From Pseudomonas viridiflava (GTDB taxonomy: Bacteria > Pseudomonadota > Gammaproteobacteria > Pseudomonadales > Pseudomonadaceae), in contig NZ_UPSE01000154.1 in NCBI RefSeq assembly GCF_900573885.1, forward strand, positions 1-64,000: DNA of 64,000 nt. The letters run 5' to 3'. Positions 55,631 to 64,000 of this stretch are shown piece after piece (the stretch's first letter is position 1; every line of letters begins with the position of its first letter). The notes under the pieces are model-generated. The model saw only the letters and a list, made by a program, of their open reading frames with translations, did not search any database and was not told the origin of the DNA. The position numbers were made by a program, and so were the translations under genes.

Positions 55631-58534
55631 TTAGAAACCCTGAGTCCGTAGGTCTGCCAATGTTTCGTCAGCATCGCGCAGCGCGATTGAGCGAAGCCAA
55701 TAACGCAATGGCGCAGGCTTCAACAAAAACATGAAACCACCATCATATATTCTTGAAATACGTGTCACATTCAAGCTTGACCCTTGGCGGTCGCGTAATA
55801 GTGAATTAAGTCTTGCTTGTAATTCTTCGGCATGGACCCAATCAACATCGCCATCACCAAACACGTAAGGTTGGCAAATAATCCCTGGCCAAGAATATGG
55901 CTCCAGCGCTCGAAGCGGTTTATTTTTATAAATTGAATTTATCTGTTTGGTGAAAACTTCGTTGAATTTTTCTAGTGCCGCGTGCCCTGTTTGTGACATG
56001 GCAACAGAGCTTTCACCAAGCCGTACCAAATCTCTGTAGTAATCTACGATATCACTGACGATTATTTCCTCGTTCGTGCTGAGGTCTAATGTGCTGCTCT
56101 CTGGATACGGAATTGAAAAAATATCATCAGCTTGGATTGCGGTAGCTTTTTGAATGAATAGGCGTGGGCTAATCAGACTTATATAAGCTTTCAAGGCATT
56201 GCTATTTTTATGAAGCCACTTATCAACTTCTATTAGCTGCTTAATTTGGTTTTTGGGTGCGCAAAATCCGACGACTTGTTGCGTGTATGTTAGATAGGCT
56301 TTAGTCCATAAAGCATGAGGGATGTCCATATGCTCGCGGATAAGTAACATGGGGGGAGTAAAGCGAGCCTCTGATCTAGGCCCTTCATATGATTTTTCGG
56401 GAGCGATTTGAATGGCGTCTTCATCTATGCCTTCGGCGGTAAGCGCTGCTGATCGTAGGAGAGGCTTTCCGATAATGTGTTTTGCGTCGCGTTGCACGCC
56501 ACGACCGCCCTCAATAAAGCCCTCTCCAAAGTCCCACCCTAGAGATTTAGCGTAAGATTCTAAAGTTCTATATTTTTTTAAGCGATCGACCAGCGATAGT
56601 GCTCTTCCACCACCAAGAAGGTTGGTGCGCCAAATGCTGTCGTTCGATAAAGCAAGAGCTCGCGGGACCCAATGCAAATCATAATAATCGATATCGAAGC
56701 CTTGTTCGGCGTCAATCCTACCGCTACGGCGAAAGGTGGCATGAAGAATTCGGCGATCTTGGGGAGGTTTTTTTGCTTCGGCTACGACCACAACAATCTT
56801 AGTGTCCGCATTTCCTTTTTGGAAAAGTCCACGTACTGATATAAAATCTAAAACTTCTCTTACGTCCCATCGCTCGATGAATCGGCGCCTAAACTCAAGC
56901 GATTGTTGGTTGTACAAGAAATTATATTGTTGGAGCATGCAAAGAATACCGCCTTGCGCTACTAATTCCATTGCCTCATGCAGGAATAGATAACCGATCT
57001 GTTTGTCTGGTAAGTGACCTACATTTAGAGTGTAATTTTTATAGCTTCTTTGCGCAGCTTCCGTGCTCAAAGACGACGCGAAAGGAGGGTTGCCAAGTAT
57101 CACGCCAACTTGCTGAGGAATAATATTTTTCTCTTTGGCTTCAAAGAAGCAAGAGTGATGTAATGTGCGACCAGCTAATAGCGGGAATAGTTTGATGCTG
57201 ACGCGAATGGCTTCTGGTGCTAAAGCATCGCAAAGTGCCAAACACAAACTAAATGCTGCAAGTTCTACCGCGCCGCTTTCCAAATCAACGCCATGGATGC
57301 GGTCCAGCAAATTTTTCAGCACTTCTTTGTCAGGTCTTTTCCATTGATTTCGACTGCGCCAATGTAATACCAGGCGTTTATACGCCTCTACAAGAAATAC
57401 CCCCGATCCACAAGCCGGGTCGAGAATAATCTCGTCTTCCGAAATAAGACGATCCAGGCGGTCCCAGCTTAATGACTCTTCCAGCATGAGTCGAACCAAG
57501 AATGGAGGGGTGTAAACCGAAACGTCTGCGTCTTTTACGAACAATTGATAAATATGACTGATAAGCTCTACTGGAAGATCTTTGAAAGAATAAAGCTTCC
57601 AGAGAGATAGCTGGCCACCGGCCTCTTCTCTGCCTTCGATAAGACGAGAGAATCGGTCTAACTGTGAGCTTGCGTTTAATTTTTCTCGGTCTTCCGATGA
57701 AAGCGTGAAAACGTGGCCATTGAAACGATTTTCCAGAGCTTCCAATAAAGCAACTAGGGCTTGGCCGTCGGCAAGAACTTCAAAAAACTCTACTGCTCCA
57801 CTTAGAAATTGAGAAAAGTAGCCCTCTGTAAAGACCTCTCGTTGTTCAAGATATGCGATAAGCAGCGAAAGAATGAGAAGGCGGCGACGCAAATGATTTG
57901 GAAGGATGCGCTCTTCGTTCAGCGTATCACTGAGGTTTTTAACCGCATCGATAAGAGCTTTGTGTGCAGCTTTCTTAGCTGACAGGAGGGTTTTGCACGC
58001 CGAGGAGTTGTCCCAAAGTGTCCCGCTCCAAATCTGTGAGCTGTCCCACCATGGATCGTTGCTAATCGCCGAGGCAAGTTCCAGGGTCTTAACTGGTTTA
58101 CAAACAAGCTGGCCCGATTTGGACATGAAGTCTGGGCCATGCGCGCAACGAAAAAGTTGCACTAACCCAGGAAGCTTTCGATAGAGCAGCGGTACTTGCC
58201 CCCAGCTCCATAGCTTTTTGTGGAGCACCGCGAAATCGTGATCATCTTCCGGGCCCTTGTCTATAAATATGAAAGCCTGGGGCTGAGGTGCGCGCCCATT
58301 TCGCTCTCCCTCAAAAAAAACCGCTGAAGCTCCGTATTCAGCGGCCTTTTCCATTACGGAGATTTCTTCTGGAGATCTTTCGGACGGATCATATCCCGTG
58401 ACGTATACGAGCCCTTCCACAGCATCGGAGGAGGGCGTACCGATATCCCTTAACCAGCTTGCAGGGTCGCTCGCCGTCGAAGTCTCATCAGCAAATAGCG
58501 ACATCGTCAGATTTTCTGAGTCCTTCCCGCTCAT
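55631..58534 (-). CDS. Large N6-adenine DNA methyltransferase
   Basis: A 967-residue methylase of the Eco57I/type I HsdM-like class. The N-terminal 340 residues are helical and of unknown function. The core has a YTPP motif (341-344), the SAM-binding motif DPACGSGVF (372-380) and the catalytic NPPF (482-485). The remaining half likely recognises DNA sequence (Eco57I/TaqI type). No nuclease motif was found in it, in contrast with type IIG enzymes; the nuclease is the next gene. The start overlaps the regulator's stop by 4 bases. AT content is higher than in the core genome. Confidence 0.88.
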   Translation of the reverse strand: MSGKDSENLTMSLFADETSTASDPASWLRDIGTPSSDAVEGLVYVTGYDPSERSPEEISVMEKAAEYGASAVFFEGERNGRAPQPQAFIFIDKGPEDDHDFAVLHKKLWSWGQVPLLYRKLPGLVQLFRCAHGPDFMSKSGQLVCKPVKTLELASAISNDPWWDSSQIWSGTLWDNSSACKTLLSAKKAAHKALIDAVKNLSDTLNEERILPNHLRRRLLILSLLIAYLEQREVFTEGYFSQFLSGAVEFFEVLADGQALVALLEALENRFNGHVFTLSSEDREKLNASSQLDRFSRLIEGREEAGGQLSLWKLYSFKDLPVELISHIYQLFVKDADVSVYTPPFLVRLMLEESLSWDRLDRLISEDEIILDPACGSGVFLVEAYKRLVLHWRSRNQWKRPDKEVLKNLLDRIHGVDLESGAVELAAFSLCLALCDALAPEAIRVSIKLFPLLAGRTLHHSCFFEAKEKNIIPQQVGVILGNPPFASSLSTEAAQRSYKNYTLNVGHLPDKQIGYLFLHEAMELVAQGGILCMLQQYNFLYNQQSLEFRRRFIERWDVREVLDFISVRGLFQKGNADTKIVVVVAEAKKPPQDRRILHATFRRSGRIDAEQGFDIDYYDLHWVPRALALSNDSIWRTNLLGGGRALSLVDRLKKYRTLESYAKSLGWDFGEGFIEGGRGVQRDAKHIIGKPLLRSAALTAEGIDEDAIQIAPEKSYEGPRSEARFTPPMLLIREHMDIPHALWTKAYLTYTQQVVGFCAPKNQIKQLIEVDKWLHKNSNALKAYISLISPRLFIQKATAIQADDIFSIPYPESSTLDLSTNEEIIVSDIVDYYRDLVRLGESSVAMSQTGHAALEKFNEVFTKQINSIYKNKPLRALEPYSWPGIICQPYVFGDGDVDWVHAEELQARLNSLLRDRQGSSLNVTRISRIYDGGFMFLLKPAPLRYWLRSIALRDADETLADLRTQGF

Positions 58535-59004
58535 GATTGTTTCCGGCTGGATTGAGCTCGAACAATCCCCAAGCCCAGAGGAAGGTCGCCTTGGCGCCCG
58601 CTCTCTGTGTAGGCTCCAAGATAACGATCAACACGTTCGAAAATGGGAGCGAGGGGGACAACCAATCCTTCGGGCACAGGAAAGTCTTCTGAAATAAACG
58701 AGACGTGAGATAGGTCTGGTATCACGTTTAGGCGAGCGCGTAGATCGATGGAGCGTGGACCGCTGAGGGCTTCAATTAGCTGATGCACAATCTTGGAAAT
58801 CGCAGCACGTTTGAGGCCGTAGCGCGTTTCCATCTGTGAAATGGCGCTGATCGAAAGCAGCTCAGCTCTTGAAAATACTCGATTTCTGCCTTCTGGAGAG
58901 GATTCGAGGAACTGAGGAAGATCACGAAGCATGCCTCGAACCTGATCGCGGGTGTAGCCCGTGACCTCGCATACATCTGTCATAGTTATTTTTCTGACTT
59001 TCAT
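58531..59004 (-). CDS. MerR-like helix-turn-helix regulator of the methylase operon
   Basis: A 157-residue protein. The N-terminal part looks like a MerR-type winged helix-turn-helix: TMTDVCEVTGYTRDQVRGML followed by FSRAELLSISAISQMETRYGL. The C-terminal part is unfamiliar. It is first in the operon and translationally coupled to the methylase (ATGA overlap), so it probably regulates expression of the R-M-like genes. The start is ATG at 59002-59004; an in-frame ATG seven codons later is an alternative, as neither has a clear ribosome site. Confidence 0.75.
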   Translation of the reverse strand: MKVRKITMTDVCEVTGYTRDQVRGMLRDLPQFLESSPEGRNRVFSRAELLSISAISQMETRYGLKRAAISKIVHQLIEALSGPRSIDLRARLNVIPDLSHVSFISEDFPVPEGLVVPLAPIFERVDRYLGAYTESGRQGDLPLGLGIVRAQSSRKQS

Positions 59005-59239
59005 CCCCGAATTTTATGACGCACAGCCCGGGTACTGCAACTCGTAACTGGGTCTACAGAGCTTAATTTAGGGTCTAAAAGACGTATTTGTGCGGTTTTT
59101 TGTGATCGATCGAGGTGCCGGGCCGTTCATTTCGGGAGCGGCTTTAGTGCAGTAGCTAATTTTGATGGATACTCAAAGGTGGCTTAGGCGACCTCGTAGC
59201 CCTTTTGTTATGCCTTTTATACGTTGAACGGAGATTTTC

Positions 59240-61951
59240 ATGCAGGAAGCTCAGCGGGTGGAACACATCGAGCGGCTCATTGATGGAATCCAGCGGATAG
59301 GCCCCGGTTCATCTTTCGAGCGTTTTGGAGCCAAGTTCCTAAATCATCATCTAGGCGTGGAGCTAGTCCATCGTGGCTTGAATGTTCAGCTGAGCCCCGT
59401 GGGCCACACTGTTGATAGCGTCAACGACGAAGGTTCGGTTGCGGCAGAGTATTCAATCGAGAAAAATTATTTTCAGTCTAAGTGGACCAAGCCAACCGAT
59501 GACATGTTGCATGTTTTGAGGATGCACCCAGCGGTTGTAGACATTTATCTACTGTCGTCGCAGGTTTCATCGGCCTCTGAGATAAAGGCAGCCCAAGCGC
59601 GAACCAAAGAGTGGCCAGGTTTCCACGATAGAATAATCCATTACTACGATGCGAGAAGGATCGCGGAAGTGATAGTCGATGAGATGTTGCTCGACCATTC
59701 CGCGGTGCTCGCATTAGTGGAACATCTTCCTGTCCTTGAGAGGGTTCTTAACGAACATAGGGCGACGTTGACCGTCCCAGCGATAGACCCTCGGCGTGTG
59801 GAGTTGGTAGCAGTCGATAGAGCGATTGATATAGCTCTTACGGATTCTCACCCCGTTGCGGTGATTTCAGGCATAGCAGGTAGCGGAAAATCTGATGCTG
59901 CAGCAGCCTACGTGAACAGCAGGCGCGGCCTCTACCAAACAACTATGTGGGTAGAGGGGATGGAGCTTACCAAAATTTCTGACCTCGCCTCGAAGCGATT
60001 GTGGCGAGGGGGAGCAGATCTTAACGTGGCTGGAATGCTCGAAGCTAAGCGCTGTTTGCTTGTCATTGACGACATGCCGCCAAGCATTGAGGTAGCAGAG
60101 CTAGAGCAGCTATGTGGTTCGGGTAGTCGCATTTTGGTGACTAAGAGAGAAAGTAACTCCACCGACATATGCATTCCTCCCCTCCAGTCCCCGGAGGCTA
60201 GGTTAATCCTCGATCGCGATGTTGCTGAGTCATGTCCAGAGAAGGTCCTGCAGACGCTTATGAGGGCTGTGGGTGGACATCCGTTGAGCTTAGCTCTCGT
60301 CAACAAAGCTGTATCGTCAGGCGTGTCGTGGGCTGAAATTGAGGAGGACTGTGATGTTATCGCCACACTTATTGATGGTCGAGAGAGACTGGCGGACAGA
60401 ATTCTCGGTCGAATGAAGCCCACGCTCGCAAAAGAGCTAGCTGTGTTTGATTGGTTGGGGCAGTCGAGCTGTGATATTCGACTTCTCAGGTTTCTCGTAC
60501 GTTCGCCGGGAATGATTAATCTCGGCGGGCAAGGATTACGAGCCGTTGATCGACCCACGCTCTTCCGGCTCCATGATGTCGTCTACGCCAGCTTGAAGGT
60601 TCTGGGTTGGCTTTCACAAGATTACGCAGCAGAGCTAGACAAAAAGCTCGACGATCACCTCTCAGTGCTCATACAAGAGGAAAGTCTTGCGCTGTTAATC
60701 TTGGCTACAACAATGCAGGCCAAGCTCGAAGCTATTGCCAGAGTTCGCTATTCAGCTCCGGTACTTGTTGCATTATTAGCAGTTTGGCGCCCCGATGATG
60801 TCCTAAAGGACGTTCTCGGTAATCCAGGCGATCGCCTTTCAGCGTTTAAGGCAAGGGGAACGTCGGTAGCTTATGTTGAAGTGAGGCTTATTCTAGAGTC
60901 GATAGAAAGTCTATATCGGTTAGACAAGCAAGACTCTGTGGAGACTGCGAAGGAGAATTTAAAAGATCGGCTACCTCTTTTTGATCTTCTTCTATCGCTT
61001 CCCGTTGCCAATCCCCGCTCGTCTTCGGAAATACTTCATCATCAAGGAAAAGCTCTAAAGCTTATTGGTCGGACTGATGATGCTATCAAGGTGTTTGAGG
61101 CTGTTCTTGCGGGGGCATTTCCGTTGGACGCCTCGCGGCTACAACTCATTCGGCTTTATAGGACGGATAGCCGAGCAGTTGATTTGGCAGACGAAGTTCT
61201 AACTGCTGCCAGAATGCCTAACACAGTTACAAGTTCGGTGACTCTTGGTGTCGTAGAAAATCTTTCTTGGGCCAAAGGGACTGCCCTTGACGCTCTATTC
61301 GTTAAGCATACAGACCTGATCGAAAGTGAGATTATTTCGGCTGCTCAAGCGGGTCTTGAGCAAGCATATTCGGCATTGGCTTCAGTTGGTCGATACTGGG
61401 GTTGGAACGACTGTGAGAGATTGAAAAAGGTGTTTGCCGCAATCCCCGTGCCGACCGTTGATAGCGCCAATGATCGAACCTCTGCCGCCTTGGGCGAAAT
61501 CCTGATGAAGTTAGCCAAATCCGGATATCCACATGATAGAAGCTTACAAGAGCAAGCGATTTGTTATTTTCGATCCATTGCTAAGCCCGATGATTTCGTG
61601 CTTCAAAAACATGGTGAGATTTTAATCGACTTGAAAATCTATGATGAAGCTGTACAAGTGTTGTCGCTTATCTCATGTTTGGAAAGAGATTCATTTGCAT
61701 GCTATCGGCTTTCACAAGCTGAATTAGGTTTAGTAAATCCTGAAAAATCTCTTGAGTATATTGATATTGCGATTACGGGACTTGACGCATCGAAGCAAAA
61801 ATTTGCAGCATCATTTTGGGCTCAACGTTATAAAGTCAGGTGCTCGCAAGGTGCAATTGACGCTATCGAGGATCTTAATAAGGCAATTGCCGCTTGTGAG
61901 CCAGGTAAATATCTGGATTATTTGCAAAAATTACTAGTCAAGGTTCAGTAA
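59240..61951 (+). CDS. NB-ARC/STAND NTPase with nuclease-like N-terminus and repeat C-terminus
   Basis: A 903-residue, three-part protein. Residues 1-150 resemble a restriction-fold effector (FERFGAKFLNHHLG; D59 in GHTVDS; E70 in AAEYSIEKNYF). Residues about 185-450 are an NB-ARC-type NTPase: Walker A GIAGSGKS (211-218), Walker B LLVIDD (273-278), RILVTKR (297-303) and GGHPLSLAL (345-353), the equivalent of plant GLPLAL. Residues about 560-903 are helical and TPR-like. This is the effector-switch-sensor plan of bacterial STAND (NLR-like) antiphage proteins. It is divergent from the methylase operon. The start is ATG at 59240, with ACGGAG upstream. Confidence 0.85.
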   Translation: MQEAQRVEHIERLIDGIQRIGPGSSFERFGAKFLNHHLGVELVHRGLNVQLSPVGHTVDSVNDEGSVAAEYSIEKNYFQSKWTKPTDDMLHVLRMHPAVVDIYLLSSQVSSASEIKAAQARTKEWPGFHDRIIHYYDARRIAEVIVDEMLLDHSAVLALVEHLPVLERVLNEHRATLTVPAIDPRRVELVAVDRAIDIALTDSHPVAVISGIAGSGKSDAAAAYVNSRRGLYQTTMWVEGMELTKISDLASKRLWRGGADLNVAGMLEAKRCLLVIDDMPPSIEVAELEQLCGSGSRILVTKRESNSTDICIPPLQSPEARLILDRDVAESCPEKVLQTLMRAVGGHPLSLALVNKAVSSGVSWAEIEEDCDVIATLIDGRERLADRILGRMKPTLAKELAVFDWLGQSSCDIRLLRFLVRSPGMINLGGQGLRAVDRPTLFRLHDVVYASLKVLGWLSQDYAAELDKKLDDHLSVLIQEESLALLILATTMQAKLEAIARVRYSAPVLVALLAVWRPDDVLKDVLGNPGDRLSAFKARGTSVAYVEVRLILESIESLYRLDKQDSVETAKENLKDRLPLFDLLLSLPVANPRSSSEILHHQGKALKLIGRTDDAIKVFEAVLAGAFPLDASRLQLIRLYRTDSRAVDLADEVLTAARMPNTVTSSVTLGVVENLSWAKGTALDALFVKHTDLIESEIISAAQAGLEQAYSALASVGRYWGWNDCERLKKVFAAIPVPTVDSANDRTSAALGEILMKLAKSGYPHDRSLQEQAICYFRSIAKPDDFVLQKHGEILIDLKIYDEAVQVLSLISCLERDSFACYRLSQAELGLVNPEKSLEYIDIAITGLDASKQKFAASFWAQRYKVRCSQGAIDAIEDLNKAIAACEPGKYLDYLQKLLVKVQ

Positions 61952-62134
61952 ACGAAATTAAAACGTGATCAAGTTTATTCCTCTTATATGGGCATCGAAC
62001 AAAGCGACATGCAAATGGCGCGACCTCTACACACGGGCGTCGGCAAGCATACTTCAGGCCGCAGATTTCGGTCCTCAGAGTCCTTGCTGACGTGATAACC
62101 TTCTGACAGGCCCCTTTTTCGCGAGGCTGCTTGC

Positions 62135-62338
62135 ATGCGCCAGGTCTATCAAACAGAAGCCAGTTTTGCTGAAATCCTTGAAGGTAAGAGCATCCGGCGG
62201 GATAAGCTTGTCAAGGCGATTCAGGAGGCGGACCAGGCCGTGCTTGAACATGCCTTAGATAGGATGAAGGAAGTGATGCGTAAAAAAGGCTCGGATCAGA
62301 AGCGCCGCCGATTGAGCCCGCCCGCTTTCAGTATCTAG
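62135..62338 (+). CDS. Small basic protein of unknown function
   Basis: A 67-residue ORF with GAGG 8 bases upstream of its ATG. It is charged, helical, without membrane segments, and has a basic tail (RKKGSDQKRRR). I recognise no family. The 183 bases before it hold no gene that I can support. It could be a small regulator, an antitoxin-like protein, or a chance ORF. Confidence 0.4.
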   Translation: MRQVYQTEASFAEILEGKSIRRDKLVKAIQEADQAVLEHALDRMKEVMRKKGSDQKRRRLSPPAFSI

Positions 62339-62465
62339 CGGCGGTATCTCTGTCCCGCATAGCTAGGGGCTGGTTGCTCTCTCCGCGTTCCTTCATGTTA
62401 TTCGGCATAGTGACCTGCCGATCAATTTTTCATTCAGAATGAACGCTAGTTGGCTTCTTCACTTT

Positions 62466-64000
62466 TTAATTGCTATTTCGAGTAGCGGATGTGTTCGTCG
62501 ATCCTTCTATCTTGAGCCATCGAAATATGTTGCTTGTTAGGCTAGCGCTCCATGTGTCTCTGTTTTTCGTGTGTTGAAATTTTTGAGATATATGGTCTTT
62601 TTTAAAGGAGTCCGCGAGTTCCCGCTGTTTGGATTTTGTCCAAGTGTCCGTGTTCAAGTCTGGCCATCTGTTTTTATAGCAGGTCAACTTGAGGAGGCTA
62701 TTAAAGCTGTCGTCTGTAATCTGCTTAAAGTCTTTGCGGCGGACTAGCACTGTGCATTGGCCGGGATCATTTTCTTTAAGTTCGATTTCGAGAATATAGA
62801 AAAATTTTTGCGTATGACGATTTGATTCAACCTCAATGCATGCTAGTTGTCGGGTCCTGATTTTTTCTTCCGTTGTAACTAGGTGCCAGCTTCTTTTTTT
62901 ACTGGCTAGCATTGGAAGGAATGTGATGAGGTGGTCGGAATTAACTTGACCTACGCTTCCGGCTGGAATGGATCCATTTATTGCTCTTGAGCGTACGATC
63001 CAGCTTCTTTCTTTTGCGATTTCCTCAAACTTTCGGAGCATCTCAAAAAAGTCTTTTAGTTCTCGGGCTGCGGGGGCGAAGCCATCTTTAATGTCATTTA
63101 CACCGATCATGTTTTTCGAAGCTGTACGATAATCACCGTCTCCGAGGGTGAGCCCAGCAGCAAACTGTTTTTCAGTTAAGTGACTCGCCTGCCGGCCTGT
63201 TTGCTCAGAGGTGCGGCGATACTCAATCGAAATTTCAGCGTCCTCTGGGAAAGGAGAGCCATTCTGCATAATCTCCCTCCGCCTTAACTCCGCATCCGCT
63301 GGTACATCGTCGATTTCATCGTCCTCATCATCAGGGTCATGATCAGGGACATTGTAGTGTTTGCGGCCACTTCCGGCGCCGCCAAAATCTCCATTGCTTA
63401 TTTTAGCTTCGGCGCTTTCCACTATTAGGGAGGAAAAGCCGAGTGGGTAGGAACAACTGTGAATTTCCATTGCGAAAATAGCGGGCTGGTCAGCCAATTG
63501 CATAGGAACGCCAGAGATCCGCAGTTTGGCAGTACCAATAAAAGGGAAGTTTGATTCTAGGGCAAGAGCTGCCCGGCTACCGGTTAACGAGTTAGTAGTG
63601 CTGATGCTCGTAATTTTCTTGTTTATTTGAAAGAGCTCTTCCTTGAACGTGCTAGATGCTTGAGCTCTGCCAAAAAAAGTGGCTTCAGTGTTTTTAAGGC
63701 GAACATGCTCGGAAATAGTAATCGGGTTGCTTCCCGGATTTTTTGACCAGTCTATGAGTTTTTCCGTTTCACCTCGCAGTACAGCCGTTGCTATTCTTCC
63801 TGTAACTGCCATGAAGAATCTAAAGATTTCGGAATGAGGTACTACCATCCACTCATATTTTCTATCGCCTCTGATGGGGACGATTGAATATAAAGTCGCG
63901 AAAAGATTTTCGTAGTCGTTTTTGGGGAGGAAATCAGCTGCCGCGATTCCTCGAGCGGTCCACTTCCCTCGGAGTTTTGTAGCTTGGCTGAAAGGAAGAT
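62466..64000 (-). CDS. Unfinished cargo gene, TnsE-like layout
   Basis: The minus-strand frame ending at 62466 stays open to the window edge (510 residues visible; the ATG at 63848 is internal, since 50 more codons continue in frame). The protein has an N-terminal part with YEWMVVPHSEIFRFF, a strand-rich middle (TAKLRISGVPMQL), a strongly acidic linker (DHDPDDEDDEIDDVPAD) and a C-terminal domain (LACIEVESNRHTQKFFYILEI). This order of parts resembles TnsE, the Tn7 protein that directs insertion into replicating DNA, but residue-level identity is weak by eye. It could equally be an unknown defence protein. Confidence 0.6.
   Translation of the reverse strand, partial: LPFSQATKLRGKWTARGIAAADFLPKNDYENLFATLYSIVPIRGDRKYEWMVVPHSEIFRFFMAVTGRIATAVLRGETEKLIDWSKNPGSNPITISEHVRLKNTEATFFGRAQASSTFKEELFQINKKITSISTTNSLTGSRAALALESNFPFIGTAKLRISGVPMQLADQPAIFAMEIHSCSYPLGFSSLIVESAEAKISNGDFGGAGSGRKHYNVPDHDPDDEDDEIDDVPADAELRRREIMQNGSPFPEDAEISIEYRRTSEQTGRQASHLTEKQFAAGLTLGDGDYRTASKNMIGVNDIKDGFAPAARELKDFFEMLRKFEEIAKERSWIVRSRAINGSIPAGSVGQVNSDHLITFLPMLASKKRSWHLVTTEEKIRTRQLACIEVESNRHTQKFFYILEIELKENDPGQCTVLVRRKDFKQITDDSFNSLLKLTCYKNRWPDLNTDTWTKSKQRELADSFKKDHISQKFQHTKNRDTWSASLTSNIFRWLKIEGSTNTSATRNSN

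Larger units (their letters stand above)
46969..64000 (+). mobile_element. Tn7-like transposon inserted in comM (left end to window edge)
   Basis: The element starts TGTAAAGCCC at 46969, where homology to ComM stops. It carries tnsA-tnsB-tnsC-tniQ pointing inward from this end, then cargo of AT-richer DNA that I read as defence genes. This is the arrangement of comM-targeting Tn7 relatives such as Tn6022/AbaR islands. No right end, cas genes or antibiotic-resistance genes are visible, so the element is over 17 kb and its full cargo is unknown. Confidence 0.88.

Noticed and set aside
54905..59004. BREX, DISARM or type I R-M
   Set aside because: A methylase is present, but PglZ, BrxC, DrmA-type helicase, HsdR and HsdS genes are not visible.
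46969..64000. CRISPR-associated transposon
   Set aside because: No cas gene or repeat-spacer array is visible; the operon has tnsA and a single TniQ, and insertion is in the protein-coding attachment site comM.

Overview
The window looks like the chromosome of a fluorescent-group Pseudomonas. Evidence is the GC-rich core, fluorescens-type REP elements (22817-22881), and long stretches of gene order that I recognise from P. aeruginosa: betIBA-choVWX-sdaB-gbdR (PA5372-PA5380 order), pauB-lrp-dadA-ridA-dadX-pauR-cycB (PA5309-PA5300) and xpt-rep-GGDEF/EAL-MATE-LysR-comM (PA5298-PA5290). These comparisons are from memory and no search was run.

Layout. 1-11208 holds a partial peptidase-like gene cut by the window start, a YccS-type membrane protein, a flavoprotein, a solute-binding protein, a REC-REC-GGDEF protein, the RNA helicase DbpA, a DUF3391/HD-GYP phosphodiesterase and an MdtD-type efflux pump. 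11409-12440 is an orphan TorT-like binding protein. 12574-24357 is a choline/glycine-betaine module: BetA, BetB and BetI oxidise choline to betaine under choline control, ChoVW with two ChoX-like binding proteins import it, SdaB deaminates serine at the end of betaine breakdown, and GbdR is the AraC-type activator. 24401-30770 is the polyamine/D-alanine catabolic cluster ending with cytochrome c5. 31012-34443 is a large glycine-rich autotransporter. 34579-46151 is core metabolism and signalling, ending with a SymE-like toxin gene under a probable LexA box.

At 46968/46969 the host comM gene (minus strand) is cut. To its right starts a Tn7-like transposon with a compact tnsA-tnsB-tnsC-tniQ operon (47026-51597). 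The left end begins TGT and is preceded by GCCGC, the expected 5-bp target duplication. The rest of the window, to its right edge, is AT-richer cargo that looks like a defence island: a membrane-anchored KAP P-loop ATPase; a three-gene operon of HTH regulator, large N6-adenine methylase and PD-(D/E)XK-like nuclease; a divergent 903-residue NB-ARC/STAND NTPase with a nuclease-like N-terminus and repeat-rich C-terminus; a small basic ORF; and an unfinished gene whose layout recalls TnsE. The right end of the element and the 5' half of comM lie outside the window, so the element exceeds 17 kb.

The most interesting content is this Tn7-like element and its defence cargo. No rRNA, tRNA or CRISPR array was seen.
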